Positions 43,077 through 50,690 of a DNA stretch of 64,000 bases are shown here, one piece after another. Source of the stretch: a virus; IMG/VR virus record IMGVR_UViG_3300009130_000021, positions 1 to 64,000 of that record, one strand, 5' to 3'. Within the stretch, counting starts at the first letter, position 1. Every line of letters starts with the position of its first letter. The notes beneath the pieces were generated by a model. That model ran no database searches. It saw nothing but the letters and a program-made list of their open reading frames with translations, and was not told where the DNA came from. The translations under genes were made by a program, and so were the position numbers.

Positions 43077-43285
43077 TATTTACCTAATTTCTTGTATTGT
43101 TCAAAGTTTAATATAGTCTTAGCTTGATTAACGTTTTCAGTTTTACTAGACTTCATGAAATTGTATACTGAATCACTAGCGTTTCCGCTTTCTTCTGGAT
43201 GCTGTAAGATAGCATTTTTAAGCTTCTCTTTACCTTTTGCCCAGTTTTCTACGTTTTTCCAGCTTGAATCTTTTTTAGACATCAA
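43076..43285 (-). CDS. small late protein with C-terminal tag
   Basis: The 69 residues follow directly after a late promoter; either of two adjacent ATG codons may serve. The C-terminus AKTILNFEQYKKLGK matches the tag at the C-terminus of the HREDGPA proteins (KILDFKSFKK). It shares one base with the start of the next gene, so the two tagged proteins are coupled. Function unknown; a head-internal protein is plausible. Confidence 0.6.
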   Translation of the reverse strand: MMSKKDSSWKNVENWAKGKEKLKNAILQHPEESGNASDSVYNFMKSSKTENVNQAKTILNFEQYKKLGK

Positions 43286-43292
43286 AAATAGA

Positions 43293-43308
43293 TTTTTTAT
43301 TATTTATC
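43293..43308 (-). promoter_or_regulatory. late promoter of tagged-protein operon
   Basis: The - strand reads GATAAATAATAAAAAA, about 7 bases before the ATG at 43285. Confidence 0.8.
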
Positions 43309-43349
43309 GATTTATTGGTAATATAATCATATAACTTAAATATAAGATT

Positions 43350-43724
43350 ATGAATGTATCGGAAATGATCCAAGCTCTAGATCAAAAAGAAGAGCAATTA
43401 AAAGCTGAACTTGAAAAAGTTAAAAATGCTAAAGATGCTATTGTTTCTCTTAACTTAGATTCTCAAGAAGGTTCAGTTAAGAAAGTATCTGTTACTAGAA
43501 ATAGAGATAGATCAGGAATCAATATTAATTTACCTGCAGCAACTGAAAGAGTTTTACCATTTATTAAAACTAAAAATGGAATTACTTTAAAGTCTTTACT
43601 TAAGAAATGTACTCAAGTTAACGGTCAAAAATATGCCGTTAATTCAATGAGAGCTTATTTAAGCGCTTTAAGTGCAGCTGGTAAGATTGAAAAGAAAAAA
43701 GACAGATATTTTAAAACTGTATAA
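43350..43724 (+). CDS. coiled-coil protein with C-terminal winged-helix-like domain
   Basis: The 124 residues have an N-terminal coiled coil (1-35, EMIQALDQKEEQLKAELEKV) and a C-terminal domain (about 60-124: VLPFIKTKNGITLKSLLKKC, SMRAYLSALSAAGKIEKKKD) with the shape of a winged helix. It may be a small DNA-binding regulator that dimerises through its coiled coil. It is co-transcribed with the next gene, 2 bases away. Inference only. Confidence 0.6.
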   Translation: MNVSEMIQALDQKEEQLKAELEKVKNAKDAIVSLNLDSQEGSVKKVSVTRNRDRSGININLPAATERVLPFIKTKNGITLKSLLKKCTQVNGQKYAVNSMRAYLSALSAAGKIEKKKDRYFKTV

Positions 43725-43726
43725 TT

Positions 43727-44017
43727 ATGAGCAGCTCAGCAAGTGTAGATTTTGATTTTGTAGAAGGATTTGTTAATGAGGACCGAACTGTTAATGTTCA
43801 ATTAAGAATTAAAGACGGAGAAGATTTAAAAGAAGCAATCTCAGAAATCTTTAAAAATTCTAAAGACGATAAGAGTATATCTATTAACAAATCAGTCATA
43901 AACAAAATATGGTTTAAAGGACACGATTCAGTAACTGAATTAAAGCAAAGGAGAGACGATATCATTAACGATATCACAGAGTCCTTTGATAGAGCTATTG
44001 AAAACATTACTAGATAA
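43727..44017 (+). CDS. hypothetical protein, 96 aa
   Basis: The 96 residues are acidic at the N-terminus with a helical C-terminus (TELKQRRDDIINDITESFDR). They pair with the putative regulator upstream and are followed by a terminator. No family recognised. Confidence 0.6.
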   Translation: MSSSASVDFDFVEGFVNEDRTVNVQLRIKDGEDLKEAISEIFKNSKDDKSISINKSVINKIWFKGHDSVTELKQRRDDIINDITESFDRAIENITR

Positions 44018-44036
44018 TTTCGATAAAATAAGAAAA

Positions 44037-44070
44037 TAAAAAGGCTACCTTTTGGTAGCCTTTTTTTATA
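44037..44070. terminator. bidirectional terminator
   Basis: AAAAAGGCTACC and GGTAGCCTTTTTTT pair over a short loop, between the convergent genes ending at 44017 (+) and 44066 (-); it overlaps the - strand stop codon. Confidence 0.88.
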
Positions 44071-45667
44071 ATTCAAATGTTGTAAATTCTCCGTTGATAA
44101 AGTTTATATGTTGAGCTTTACCATTTGGATATATGAATACATGAGATTGTAGCCATCCACTTGGACCTACGTTATATCCAACTCTAAGTTTAGTAGATGT
44201 TCCTACTGAAAGAGCTCCATCTAATCTACCTGGAGAATGATAATGTCCAACTATAATCTTAGTATTAAGTTTTCTGAATTGTTGTAGAGACCCTCTGCTT
44301 CCATTAGAACCAACATCTCCATGTTGAGCTAATTCCCATCCATTAACCATATAACTATCACTACGACCTAATGTAATGAATTGAGGAAACTCTCTATTAA
44401 TAAGTTCTGGAATAACTCCTTTGATTGGACCTTCTTCAGAATATTGTTTCAATAATATTTGACTATATTCCATGTACTCCATAGAATTCTTAGCAGTAGG
44501 CTGTTTCTTCCAGTCTCCATTTTTGAGCCATCTATCAATGAAGTCGTCATGGTTACTTCGTACAATAACAACATTGTCAAAATCTTCAAATTTCTTTAAC
44601 TCATCAAGCATGTAATTAATTTCATACTTAAGAGAATTAGTCCCCATTACTTCTTTTCTATACTGTTCGAATGGATCCTTCATAGTATGGTGACTAATAG
44701 AATATCCATCAAACACATCATGTAATACTACGTGGTCAGGTTTAAGTATCTTAAGGGCATCTATAGTTTTATCAACTACTTCCTTATCTTCGTGGCCATA
44801 GTGCATATCTCCAAATATACATGCATCTATCTTGTCATTTCTAGATACTTTACTAGATCCATTAGACCCATCACTTTCTCCATCGTATTCAACTGAGTAG
44901 ATTAAATCTATGAAGTTACCGTTGTCATCAGCAGTTACTTGCCTAGCAAAGAAATCATCTTGATCTTTAATCTCAACGATAACGAATCCTAAGCTGTGGT
45001 GGAATTCTCCTTTCTTACCTGATTTAGAATCAGTATAATTAGATACAGTACATGCTCCAGTAGTCATCATCATCTTAGGAACCTGTCCTTCAAGAACTGG
45101 AATCATTTGCAATTGAACCTTAGGTGATCCAAAAATACATGAATTAATTCCACTAATACCTTGCATTCCTGTCATTGGATTTACTGCAGTTGGCTGTATC
45201 TTAATATCTGACATAATACTTACATATTTGTGAATATCATGTCTAGCTGCATCTAAGTATGGAATAACTCTTTCATTCCAATGATCTTTACTTTCTGCGC
45301 TAAATATAGAAGTAGGGTTTTTATATCTACCTGCTATAATATGAATATCAGCTCCTATCTCTTCTGCATATGCTTCCATGTTAGACATGAATGCTCTATG
45401 TACTGGAGTGTTATTCTGAGCCCAGCTTATTATAAACCTTTTCTTTTTCTTGTCAAATTTCTTTGCTTTGGCTTCTAATAATTCTGGTGGATCTACTTCG
45501 CTCTTCTCAGTTAAACCTAATTGCTTAACCCATTTCTCCATAGTCTTTGGAGATTTTCCTGAGTATTTTGCTAAAATGTCTAATCGATTGTGATATTTAA
45601 GAGTTTTGTCTAAGTAGATTTCGGAAAAATATTGCTTATCTTTATCAGTTAAGTCTTTAAATCTCAT
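44066..45667 (-). CDS. calcineurin-like phosphoesterase with N-terminal helix-turn-helix
   Basis: The 533 residues begin with a helix-turn-helix-like segment (20-55: HNRLDILAKYSGKSPKTMEK). A middle domain (about 75-270) follows, then a metallophosphoesterase: FGDMHYGH, VLHDVFDG, VRSNHDDFIDRW, AQHGDVGSNGSRG and VGHYHSPG, the five metal-binding blocks. The substrate could be DNA, RNA or a nucleotide. The HTH plus nuclease layout suggests a DNA-targeted enzyme, but I cannot name a family member with a known job. Single gene unit between a terminator and the - strand NMNAT operon. Confidence 0.75.
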   Translation of the reverse strand: MRFKDLTDKDKQYFSEIYLDKTLKYHNRLDILAKYSGKSPKTMEKWVKQLGLTEKSEVDPPELLEAKAKKFDKKKKRFIISWAQNNTPVHRAFMSNMEAYAEEIGADIHIIAGRYKNPTSIFSAESKDHWNERVIPYLDAARHDIHKYVSIMSDIKIQPTAVNPMTGMQGISGINSCIFGSPKVQLQMIPVLEGQVPKMMMTTGACTVSNYTDSKSGKKGEFHHSLGFVIVEIKDQDDFFARQVTADDNGNFIDLIYSVEYDGESDGSNGSSKVSRNDKIDACIFGDMHYGHEDKEVVDKTIDALKILKPDHVVLHDVFDGYSISHHTMKDPFEQYRKEVMGTNSLKYEINYMLDELKKFEDFDNVVIVRSNHDDFIDRWLKNGDWKKQPTAKNSMEYMEYSQILLKQYSEEGPIKGVIPELINREFPQFITLGRSDSYMVNGWELAQHGDVGSNGSRGSLQQFRKLNTKIIVGHYHSPGRLDGALSVGTSTKLRVGYNVGPSGWLQSHVFIYPNGKAQHINFINGEFTTFEL

Positions 45668-45725
45668 ATCAACTTGGTGATTTTGATATCTTATATAAGA
45701 TAACTAAGCTAGGTTTTAATATTAC

Positions 45726-47528
45726 CTAACCTTTAAGTGACTCTGCTTCTTTACACAGATTAAAAAATTCTGAATATATTGATTTAGGAACCAATTTCTT
45801 AAACTCTATGTAGTTTTCATCTACAATAGTTTTTATTACTTCCTCCGATCCTTCTGAACTGTTTACTTGTATAAGTTTAAAGTCATCGTCTATTCTAAAT
45901 AAATTATTCTTCTTTTTGATATACTCAAACTGAAGCGCATAATCTTTAATTCTCTCGTTATTGGATGCCCACAGTATAGGAGAATATTCAGGGACGATCT
46001 CTGACATTATATTCTGAATACTAATTGAATCTACTATTTTAATATCTTCAATCATATCTGGGAATTCCTGTTGCACCTTTTCCAATAATATTCTAATGGT
46101 ATTCTCTGAAAATGGATTCTTAGACTTATTTTTATATTGACATACTAAAACAGTCTTTAGTCCGTTCTTGTTATATAACTTTTCCACAGATTTTAAATAT
46201 CCATTATGGAAAGGTTGAAACTTAGCAATAAAAACGTTTACTTTATTACTCTTCTTTTTTTTAGTACTTGAATTTTCTCCTAAAAACATAGTTTCAGGAT
46301 TCTGATTGATATATTCAGTAAATGAAGGGAATAATGCTTCATACAATTTATCTCCTGTTACTATTCTTTTAAGTTTCTTAATTTGAATATTAAGAGTTGA
46401 TAATAATTCAGGATTAAAGAAGCTAGAAGAAGACTTCTTTCTAACTCTTCTAAAGAAGTTAGCCAATATTCTATATACTTCTTTATATGTATCGTTGTCT
46501 TTTATAATTGACTCAATCTCAGAGTCTCCTATTAAATCGTAATCTATTTCAAATTCCTCTCTTTTTAAATAATCTGGAACATCTAATCTTAATCCGTCAT
46601 ATTTAAAAGAATATTCTTTAATAAATCCTTTAAAAATACCATTTATTATTGAAATAAACCTTTTATCATAATCTTCAGCGTCTCCACACATTTCCCTTAA
46701 TTCATATTCTGATAAGGTTTCAATATAGTTCATTAGATCTATAACAATAAGCCATATATAATCATTTGACTTATTTTCTGGTGTCTCATTAGATTTAATC
46801 TTTTCTTGGAATATTGGATCAACTATCTTAGCAAGAAATACACTTGATTTAGGATCTTCCTGGTTTCCGTAGAATCTGAAAATGATTTCGTCAATACCAT
46901 CTTTTAAACCGTTCATTAGGAATGATGATTCTAATCCTGGATTTAATATAGATATTATAAACTTAGTAAAAGAAGTAGTCTTAAACTTTTTAACTAGCTC
47001 GTCCCATGGAGTATTAATAAAGTCAAGAATAGAAGTCTTTTGATCGTCATCTAATCTACCTTCAAATATAATAGGAGGTGCTTCAACTTCAAGGAAATAA
47101 GCCCAGCGTTCTAACTCTTCTTTAGATTGTAGAGTCTCAATAGGCTTTCCATTCTCATCAAGTTTATGAATGTATGATAAAACTAACCCATTCTTAGGTT
47201 TGTTGTCATATTTAGAATGTGATCCATTTTTGTTACTAATAAACTGGAATCCAAAATAAAGATTATTAGGAATCCTATTAACTTTATCTTGAGGGATATT
47301 ATTAAAATATGAAATAGCATTGTTATAAAATTTCATTAACATCTGATCAACATAAGTAATTTGTCCAGCTTTCTTAAAAAACTTGAAATTACCATCAGTA
47401 GATTTCTTCACACCGAAGAAACTACCATTAATATTTTCGTTAATGATTACGTATTCATTTAATATATTACCTAAGAAGTCATCTCCTTTCTTATCTTTGA
47501 CTTCCTTTAAGTGCTTTATTCCAGGCAT
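45726..47528 (-). CDS. fusion protein: ligase-like N-domain and NMN adenylyltransferase-like C-domain
   Basis: Of the 600 residues, the C-terminal 170 look like NadM/NMNAT: VFIAKFQPFHNGY (432-444, an Rossmann nucleotidyltransferase motif close to GRFQPFHxGH), KNPFSENTIRILL, LWASNNERIKDY and VNSSEGSEEV. The N-terminus contains NENINGSFFGVKK (30-42), placed like the lysine motif of RNA ligases (ExxDGxNF). The expected lysine is Asn32, so that site may be inactive or not a ligase. The middle 250 residues are helical. It may support NAD supply during infection or repair RNA. Co-transcribed with a tagged protein. Confidence 0.6.
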   Translation of the reverse strand: MPGIKHLKEVKDKKGDDFLGNILNEYVIINENINGSFFGVKKSTDGNFKFFKKAGQITYVDQMLMKFYNNAISYFNNIPQDKVNRIPNNLYFGFQFISNKNGSHSKYDNKPKNGLVLSYIHKLDENGKPIETLQSKEELERWAYFLEVEAPPIIFEGRLDDDQKTSILDFINTPWDELVKKFKTTSFTKFIISILNPGLESSFLMNGLKDGIDEIIFRFYGNQEDPKSSVFLAKIVDPIFQEKIKSNETPENKSNDYIWLIVIDLMNYIETLSEYELREMCGDAEDYDKRFISIINGIFKGFIKEYSFKYDGLRLDVPDYLKREEFEIDYDLIGDSEIESIIKDNDTYKEVYRILANFFRRVRKKSSSSFFNPELLSTLNIQIKKLKRIVTGDKLYEALFPSFTEYINQNPETMFLGENSSTKKKKSNKVNVFIAKFQPFHNGYLKSVEKLYNKNGLKTVLVCQYKNKSKNPFSENTIRILLEKVQQEFPDMIEDIKIVDSISIQNIMSEIVPEYSPILWASNNERIKDYALQFEYIKKKNNLFRIDDDFKLIQVNSSEGSEEVIKTIVDENYIEFKKLVPKSIYSEFFNLCKEAESLKG

Positions 47529-47545
47529 ATTAAAAGTTTAATGAT

Positions 47546-48130
47546 TTATACTTCAGAACCTTCTCCTTGATCTGATGCTTCCTGACCTTTAGTAGGAGCA
47601 ACCATAGGAGCTTTATCTTCTTCGTCTTTAGTTTCTTTTTCAGTAGCGTCAATTACCTCAGTCTTATCTAATTTCTTTCTTAATGACATAGCATCTATTG
47701 AAATTGAAATACTTCTAATGTTATCAACATCTTCAGAGTTTTCTGTAAAGTACTTTAATACTTTTTTAAGGTTCATGTTAGATTCTCTTCCAAATCCTCC
47801 AGCCTCATCGATTTTCTCTCTTAACGCTTTAGTTGCATCCCAGCTACCTGAGTAACTGATGTTCCAACAGAAAAATTTAACTTCCTCTCCTTTAGAGTTA
47901 TAAAAGTGATTAATATCTTTGATTTTCTCGATAGCACCGTTAGCGTCTCTATATGAAGTTGAATGACCTTTACTGTCTGATGGTATACCAAACTTTACTC
48001 GATCAGGCATGATTTCCATTAATTCATGTATTCTTTCGATTACTGATTCTGCATCATATCCTTTTAATTCTACTTCTTTGTTTTCGTTTATAGCTACGAA
48101 GTCGCTAAATTTATGTACTCGATTTTTCAC
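47546..48130 (-). CDS. late protein with N-terminal head-targeting-like tag, 194 aa
   Basis: The N-terminus MKNRVHKFSDFVAINENKEV matches the tag seen in several late proteins, with a possible protease site after INE. A globular domain (30-155) follows, then an acidic, disordered C-terminus. A late promoter lies just upstream. It shares a transcript with the NMNAT-like protein, 17 bases downstream. It could be an internal head protein; the function of the body is unknown. Confidence 0.62.
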   Translation of the reverse strand: MKNRVHKFSDFVAINENKEVELKGYDAESVIERIHELMEIMPDRVKFGIPSDSKGHSTSYRDANGAIEKIKDINHFYNSKGEEVKFFCWNISYSGSWDATKALREKIDEAGGFGRESNMNLKKVLKYFTENSEDVDNIRSISISIDAMSLRKKLDKTEVIDATEKETKDEEDKAPMVAPTKGQEASDQGEGSEV

Positions 48131-48142
48131 AGTATTAAATTA

Positions 48143-48157
48143 TTTTTATTATTTATC
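48143..48157 (-). promoter_or_regulatory. late promoter
   Basis: The - strand reads GATAAATAATAAAAA, about 12 bases before the ATG at 48130; it overlaps the end of the kinase gene. Confidence 0.8.
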
Positions 48158-48745
48158 AACTATCTTGTCTAATAAATTATTAAATAGCTCAAAGCTATTG
48201 TCATCTTTCTTATTAGTGAAGCTCACTAATTCATTATTTCTAGATGAGTCAGTAAGTTGAACTGCGAACTCAGAGAATACTTCTTTATATATTAAGTCTT
48301 CTTCATTAAATGATTCGTACTTATTAAAAATGTCTTCTTTATTCCTTTCTTCTGGAACGTGTCCTTTTTCGTTTTCTATTCTAATTACTTTACAATTATT
48401 ATAAATACTACTATCAAGTATTTTTTTAAATTCTTCAATTAATCTTTTCTTTGGTAAACGATTTCTATAAATTGACCACACATAAGCAGAGAAGATTGAT
48501 CTATCAAAAACAATATGCTTATCCTTTAATAAAGTATTAGATATTTCTAAGATTGTTAAAATATTTGAGATACTAAAATAATGAACCCCAGGTCCCTTTT
48601 CTTGATCTTCAAATCCTAAGTTTTTAATATAATCAGAAAATGCAAATTTATAATATACTATATTATCATTCGTGTTCTGTTTAAAGTAATTATCAAGCAG
48701 TGTAGTTTTTCCCGTTCCCCTTACTCCCTCTATTAATATAATCAT
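48149..48745 (-). CDS. deoxynucleoside/thymidylate kinase-like P-loop protein
   Basis: The 198 residues have Walker A GVRGTGKTT (8-16) at the N-terminus, FDRSIFSAYVWSIYRNRLPK with the DRS/DRY motif of the deoxynucleoside and thymidylate kinase family, and a basic lid-like region. It could phosphorylate (modified) deoxynucleotides, complementing the gp56/gp42-like enzymes in the way T4 gp1 does, although gp1 belongs to another fold family. Its start overlaps the homing endonuclease stop by 4 bases. Confidence 0.65.
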   Translation of the reverse strand: MIILIEGVRGTGKTTLLDNYFKQNTNDNIVYYKFAFSDYIKNLGFEDQEKGPGVHYFSISNILTILEISNTLLKDKHIVFDRSIFSAYVWSIYRNRLPKKRLIEEFKKILDSSIYNNCKVIRIENEKGHVPEERNKEDIFNKYESFNEEDLIYKEVFSEFAVQLTDSSRNNELVSFTNKKDDNSFELFNNLLDKIVDK

Positions 48746-49566
48746 AGATCATTAAACTTTTTTTCATATCTATCTAAAAATTTAATACTATTATTCAATC
48801 TTAAAGTTTTAATATCATCGTCGCTTAATTTGATAGGATCTATTAATTTATATACTAATCCGTTCTTTTCACAGAAATCTATAGCTGCTTTTGTTTTTAT
48901 AGAGACTTCGTAAGAATTCCATAATGATTTAGGTTTACATTCTATCATATATTTATAATTTAATATAAAATCCGGCCTATACGTTCTATTCTTTCCATTA
49001 ATAGTATAAGATATTTCATATTTTTTAAGTTCTCCATTTTCCCATGGTATATTAAATCGTTCTATCACTAATACCATATAAGATAATTCCTTAATGCTTC
49101 TAAAATACCATCCTTTATACCAACCTGACCATCCATTACCAGATCCCATAGGTGAAGGCTTTCCATACATTGCGTTGTTTTTTCCAGAGCTAGCAATTGA
49201 CAGCTTTTTTCTTATTAAAGCTGCTTTATCTTTTCCATGTATATCATCTAAGCTTTTACCTTTAAACGGACTTGGGTTACTTTTTCCATACATTGGGTTA
49301 CTTTTTCCACTTATGTCTAATCTTCCTTCTAAATAAGCTAATGATGTAGATTCGCTTATTCTTTTTTTAGATTCTTCAGAATGATTTTTTCCAGCAAATC
49401 CATACTTAATTTCACCTGACTTCATTTTATTATGCATCTTATTAAAATTATCTTTACCTCTACATTTTCTACACTTAGAGTTCCATTTGATAGCATCTCT
49501 TAATGTATATTTAGTTGAGTATTTTATATCAACGCCACACTCTGGACAGTTTCTCTTAAATTCCAT
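48742..49566 (-). CDS. homing endonuclease with NUMOD3 repeats and PD-(D/E)xK nuclease
   Basis: The 274 residues have zinc-binding cysteines CPEC (7-10) and CRKC (32-35). NUMOD3-type DNA-binding repeats follow (GKNHSEESKKRISES about 59, GKSNPMYGKSNPSPFKGK about 87, GKNNAMYGKPSP about 128), then a nuclease with E160, RPDF (D199) and IECK (E209, K211). The order E...PD...ExK marks the PD-(D/E)xK fold rather than HNH or GIY-YIG. It has a late-type promoter like the endonuclease at 26256. No intron or intein surrounds it, so it is a free-standing mobile gene, coupled to the kinase. Confidence 0.82.
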   Translation of the reverse strand: MEFKRNCPECGVDIKYSTKYTLRDAIKWNSKCRKCRGKDNFNKMHNKMKSGEIKYGFAGKNHSEESKKRISESTSLAYLEGRLDISGKSNPMYGKSNPSPFKGKSLDDIHGKDKAALIRKKLSIASSGKNNAMYGKPSPMGSGNGWSGWYKGWYFRSIKELSYMVLVIERFNIPWENGELKKYEISYTINGKNRTYRPDFILNYKYMIECKPKSLWNSYEVSIKTKAAIDFCEKNGLVYKLIDPIKLSDDDIKTLRLNNSIKFLDRYEKKFNDL

Positions 49567-49570
49567 TTTT

Positions 49571-49585
49571 ATTTTTATTTATATG
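49571..49585 (-). promoter_or_regulatory. late-type promoter of homing endonuclease
   Basis: The - strand reads ATATAAATAAAAAT 5 bases before the start, almost the same element as before the endonuclease at 26256. Confidence 0.6.
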
Positions 49586-49611
49586 AGTTCACTTCTTCTA
49601 AGTCTCTTAAT

Positions 49612-49627
49612 CATAAATAATAAAAAA
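49612..49627 (+). promoter_or_regulatory. first of two tandem late promoters
   Basis: CATAAATAATAAAAAA, 28 bases upstream of a second copy at 49640. Confidence 0.75.
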
Positions 49628-49639
49628 ATATTAAATATG

Positions 49640-49655
49640 AATAAATAATAAAAAG
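49640..49655 (+). promoter_or_regulatory. second tandem late promoter
   Basis: GAATAAATAATAAAAA about 10 bases before the ATG at 49666. Two copies in a row suggest strong late expression of the tag/HREDGPA/M15 operon. Confidence 0.8.
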
Positions 49656-49665
49656 TTTTAGTTTA

Positions 49666-50139
49666 ATGACAAAATACATTCAACTTTTCGAAGATTTTGA
49701 CGCAAGGTCAGGTAATATTAACCAAGAACATACTTGGAGTGATCTTAGAAACCAAATGCAAGCTAAGCTGCCTTTTACTATTGTAGATTTCAAAGACGAA
49801 GCATCTTATCAGAAATTTAAAGATGTCGAACTTCAAGGTAAAGATTATATAGATCAAACGTATACAGTATATGACGAGGGTAATGCTGTTAAAATGAAAA
49901 GTGTTTTTATTTTTGACGGAGATGAATCCGCATCAGAGATAGCATTAGATTACATTAAGAATTATAACATATATAGAATAATAGCTGGAGAAAAAGGAAA
50001 AGATTTTCCAACTCTTTATAATGAAGGAGGATCTTCAGACTTTGGAAACGATCTACTTATTGCATTAAGTCCTGACGATTTAGGAAATGATGACTATTAT
50101 AAAGTAGATAGCCAATATTATAAATTTATAAGTACATGA
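49666..50139 (+). CDS. late protein with N-terminal tag, first gene of HREDGPA operon
   Basis: The 157 residues begin MTKYIQLFEDFDARSG, a match to the recurring tag (IQLFEDF). The body is a small alpha/beta protein with acidic patches (FIFDGDESASEIALDYIKN). It follows tandem late promoters and overlaps the next gene by 4 bases. Likely a head-internal or virion protein; no family recognised. Confidence 0.65.
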   Translation: MTKYIQLFEDFDARSGNINQEHTWSDLRNQMQAKLPFTIVDFKDEASYQKFKDVELQGKDYIDQTYTVYDEGNAVKMKSVFIFDGDESASEIALDYIKNYNIYRIIAGEKGKDFPTLYNEGGSSDFGNDLLIALSPDDLGNDDYYKVDSQYYKFIST

Positions 50140-50690
50140 TAAGTGAATTACACATAGATGATGCCAATGTTAAACATTGGTATTTGAAAGGTACTCGTAA
50201 ACATCACCGTGAAGACGGACCTGCTTATGAGACTCCTGATGGGACTAAAAAGTGGTTCTTTAATGGAAAGCTTCATCGTGAAGATGGACCTGCTACTGAA
50301 TGGAAAGGCGGATCTAGAGAATGGTATAACGATAATAAGTTACATCGTGAAGACGGACCTGCCGTCGAACTAGATAACGGAGTTAAAGCGTGGTTTATTA
50401 ATGGTGATCCACATAGAGAAGATGGTCCTGCTTATATACATCCATCAGGAATTAAAAAATGGTACCAAGACGGTTTATTACATAGAGTGGATGGGCCTGC
50501 TGTTGAATGGGATGATGGTGAGAAGTCCTGGTTTCTTAATGGCGAACAGTATTCAGAAAAAGATTGGAAGCGCGAAGTTGCTAAAACTGAACTTGGAATG
50601 GACGACGTCGACTCTCAAATATGGGACACGTTAGGACTATTTGAAGGTAAGATACTGGACTATAAGTCATTTAAAAATAAGATGTCGTAA
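50136..50690 (+). CDS. HREDGPA-repeat protein with C-terminal tag, 184 aa
   Basis: Five repeats have histidines at 24, 47, 70, 93 and 116, an exact 23-residue period with the pattern H-R-E-D-G-P-A-x7-G-x-K-x-W-F-x-NG. These are MORN/YwqK-like beta hairpins. They are followed by IWDTLGLFEGKILDYKSFKN, the same DTLGLF plus KIL-x-Y/F-K-x-F module found in the two other members. No signal peptide. Overlaps its paralogue by one base. Known relatives are mostly uncharacterised; YwqK-type repeats occur in toxin-antitoxin contexts. Confidence 0.75.
   Translation: MISELHIDDANVKHWYLKGTRKHHREDGPAYETPDGTKKWFFNGKLHREDGPATEWKGGSREWYNDNKLHREDGPAVELDNGVKAWFINGDPHREDGPAYIHPSGIKKWYQDGLLHRVDGPAVEWDDGEKSWFLNGEQYSEKDWKREVAKTELGMDDVDSQIWDTLGLFEGKILDYKSFKNKMS

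Noticed and set aside
48742-49566. Group I intron or intein around the second homing endonuclease
   Set aside because: Flanking genes are intact and no intron core or intein blocks are visible; the gene is free-standing.
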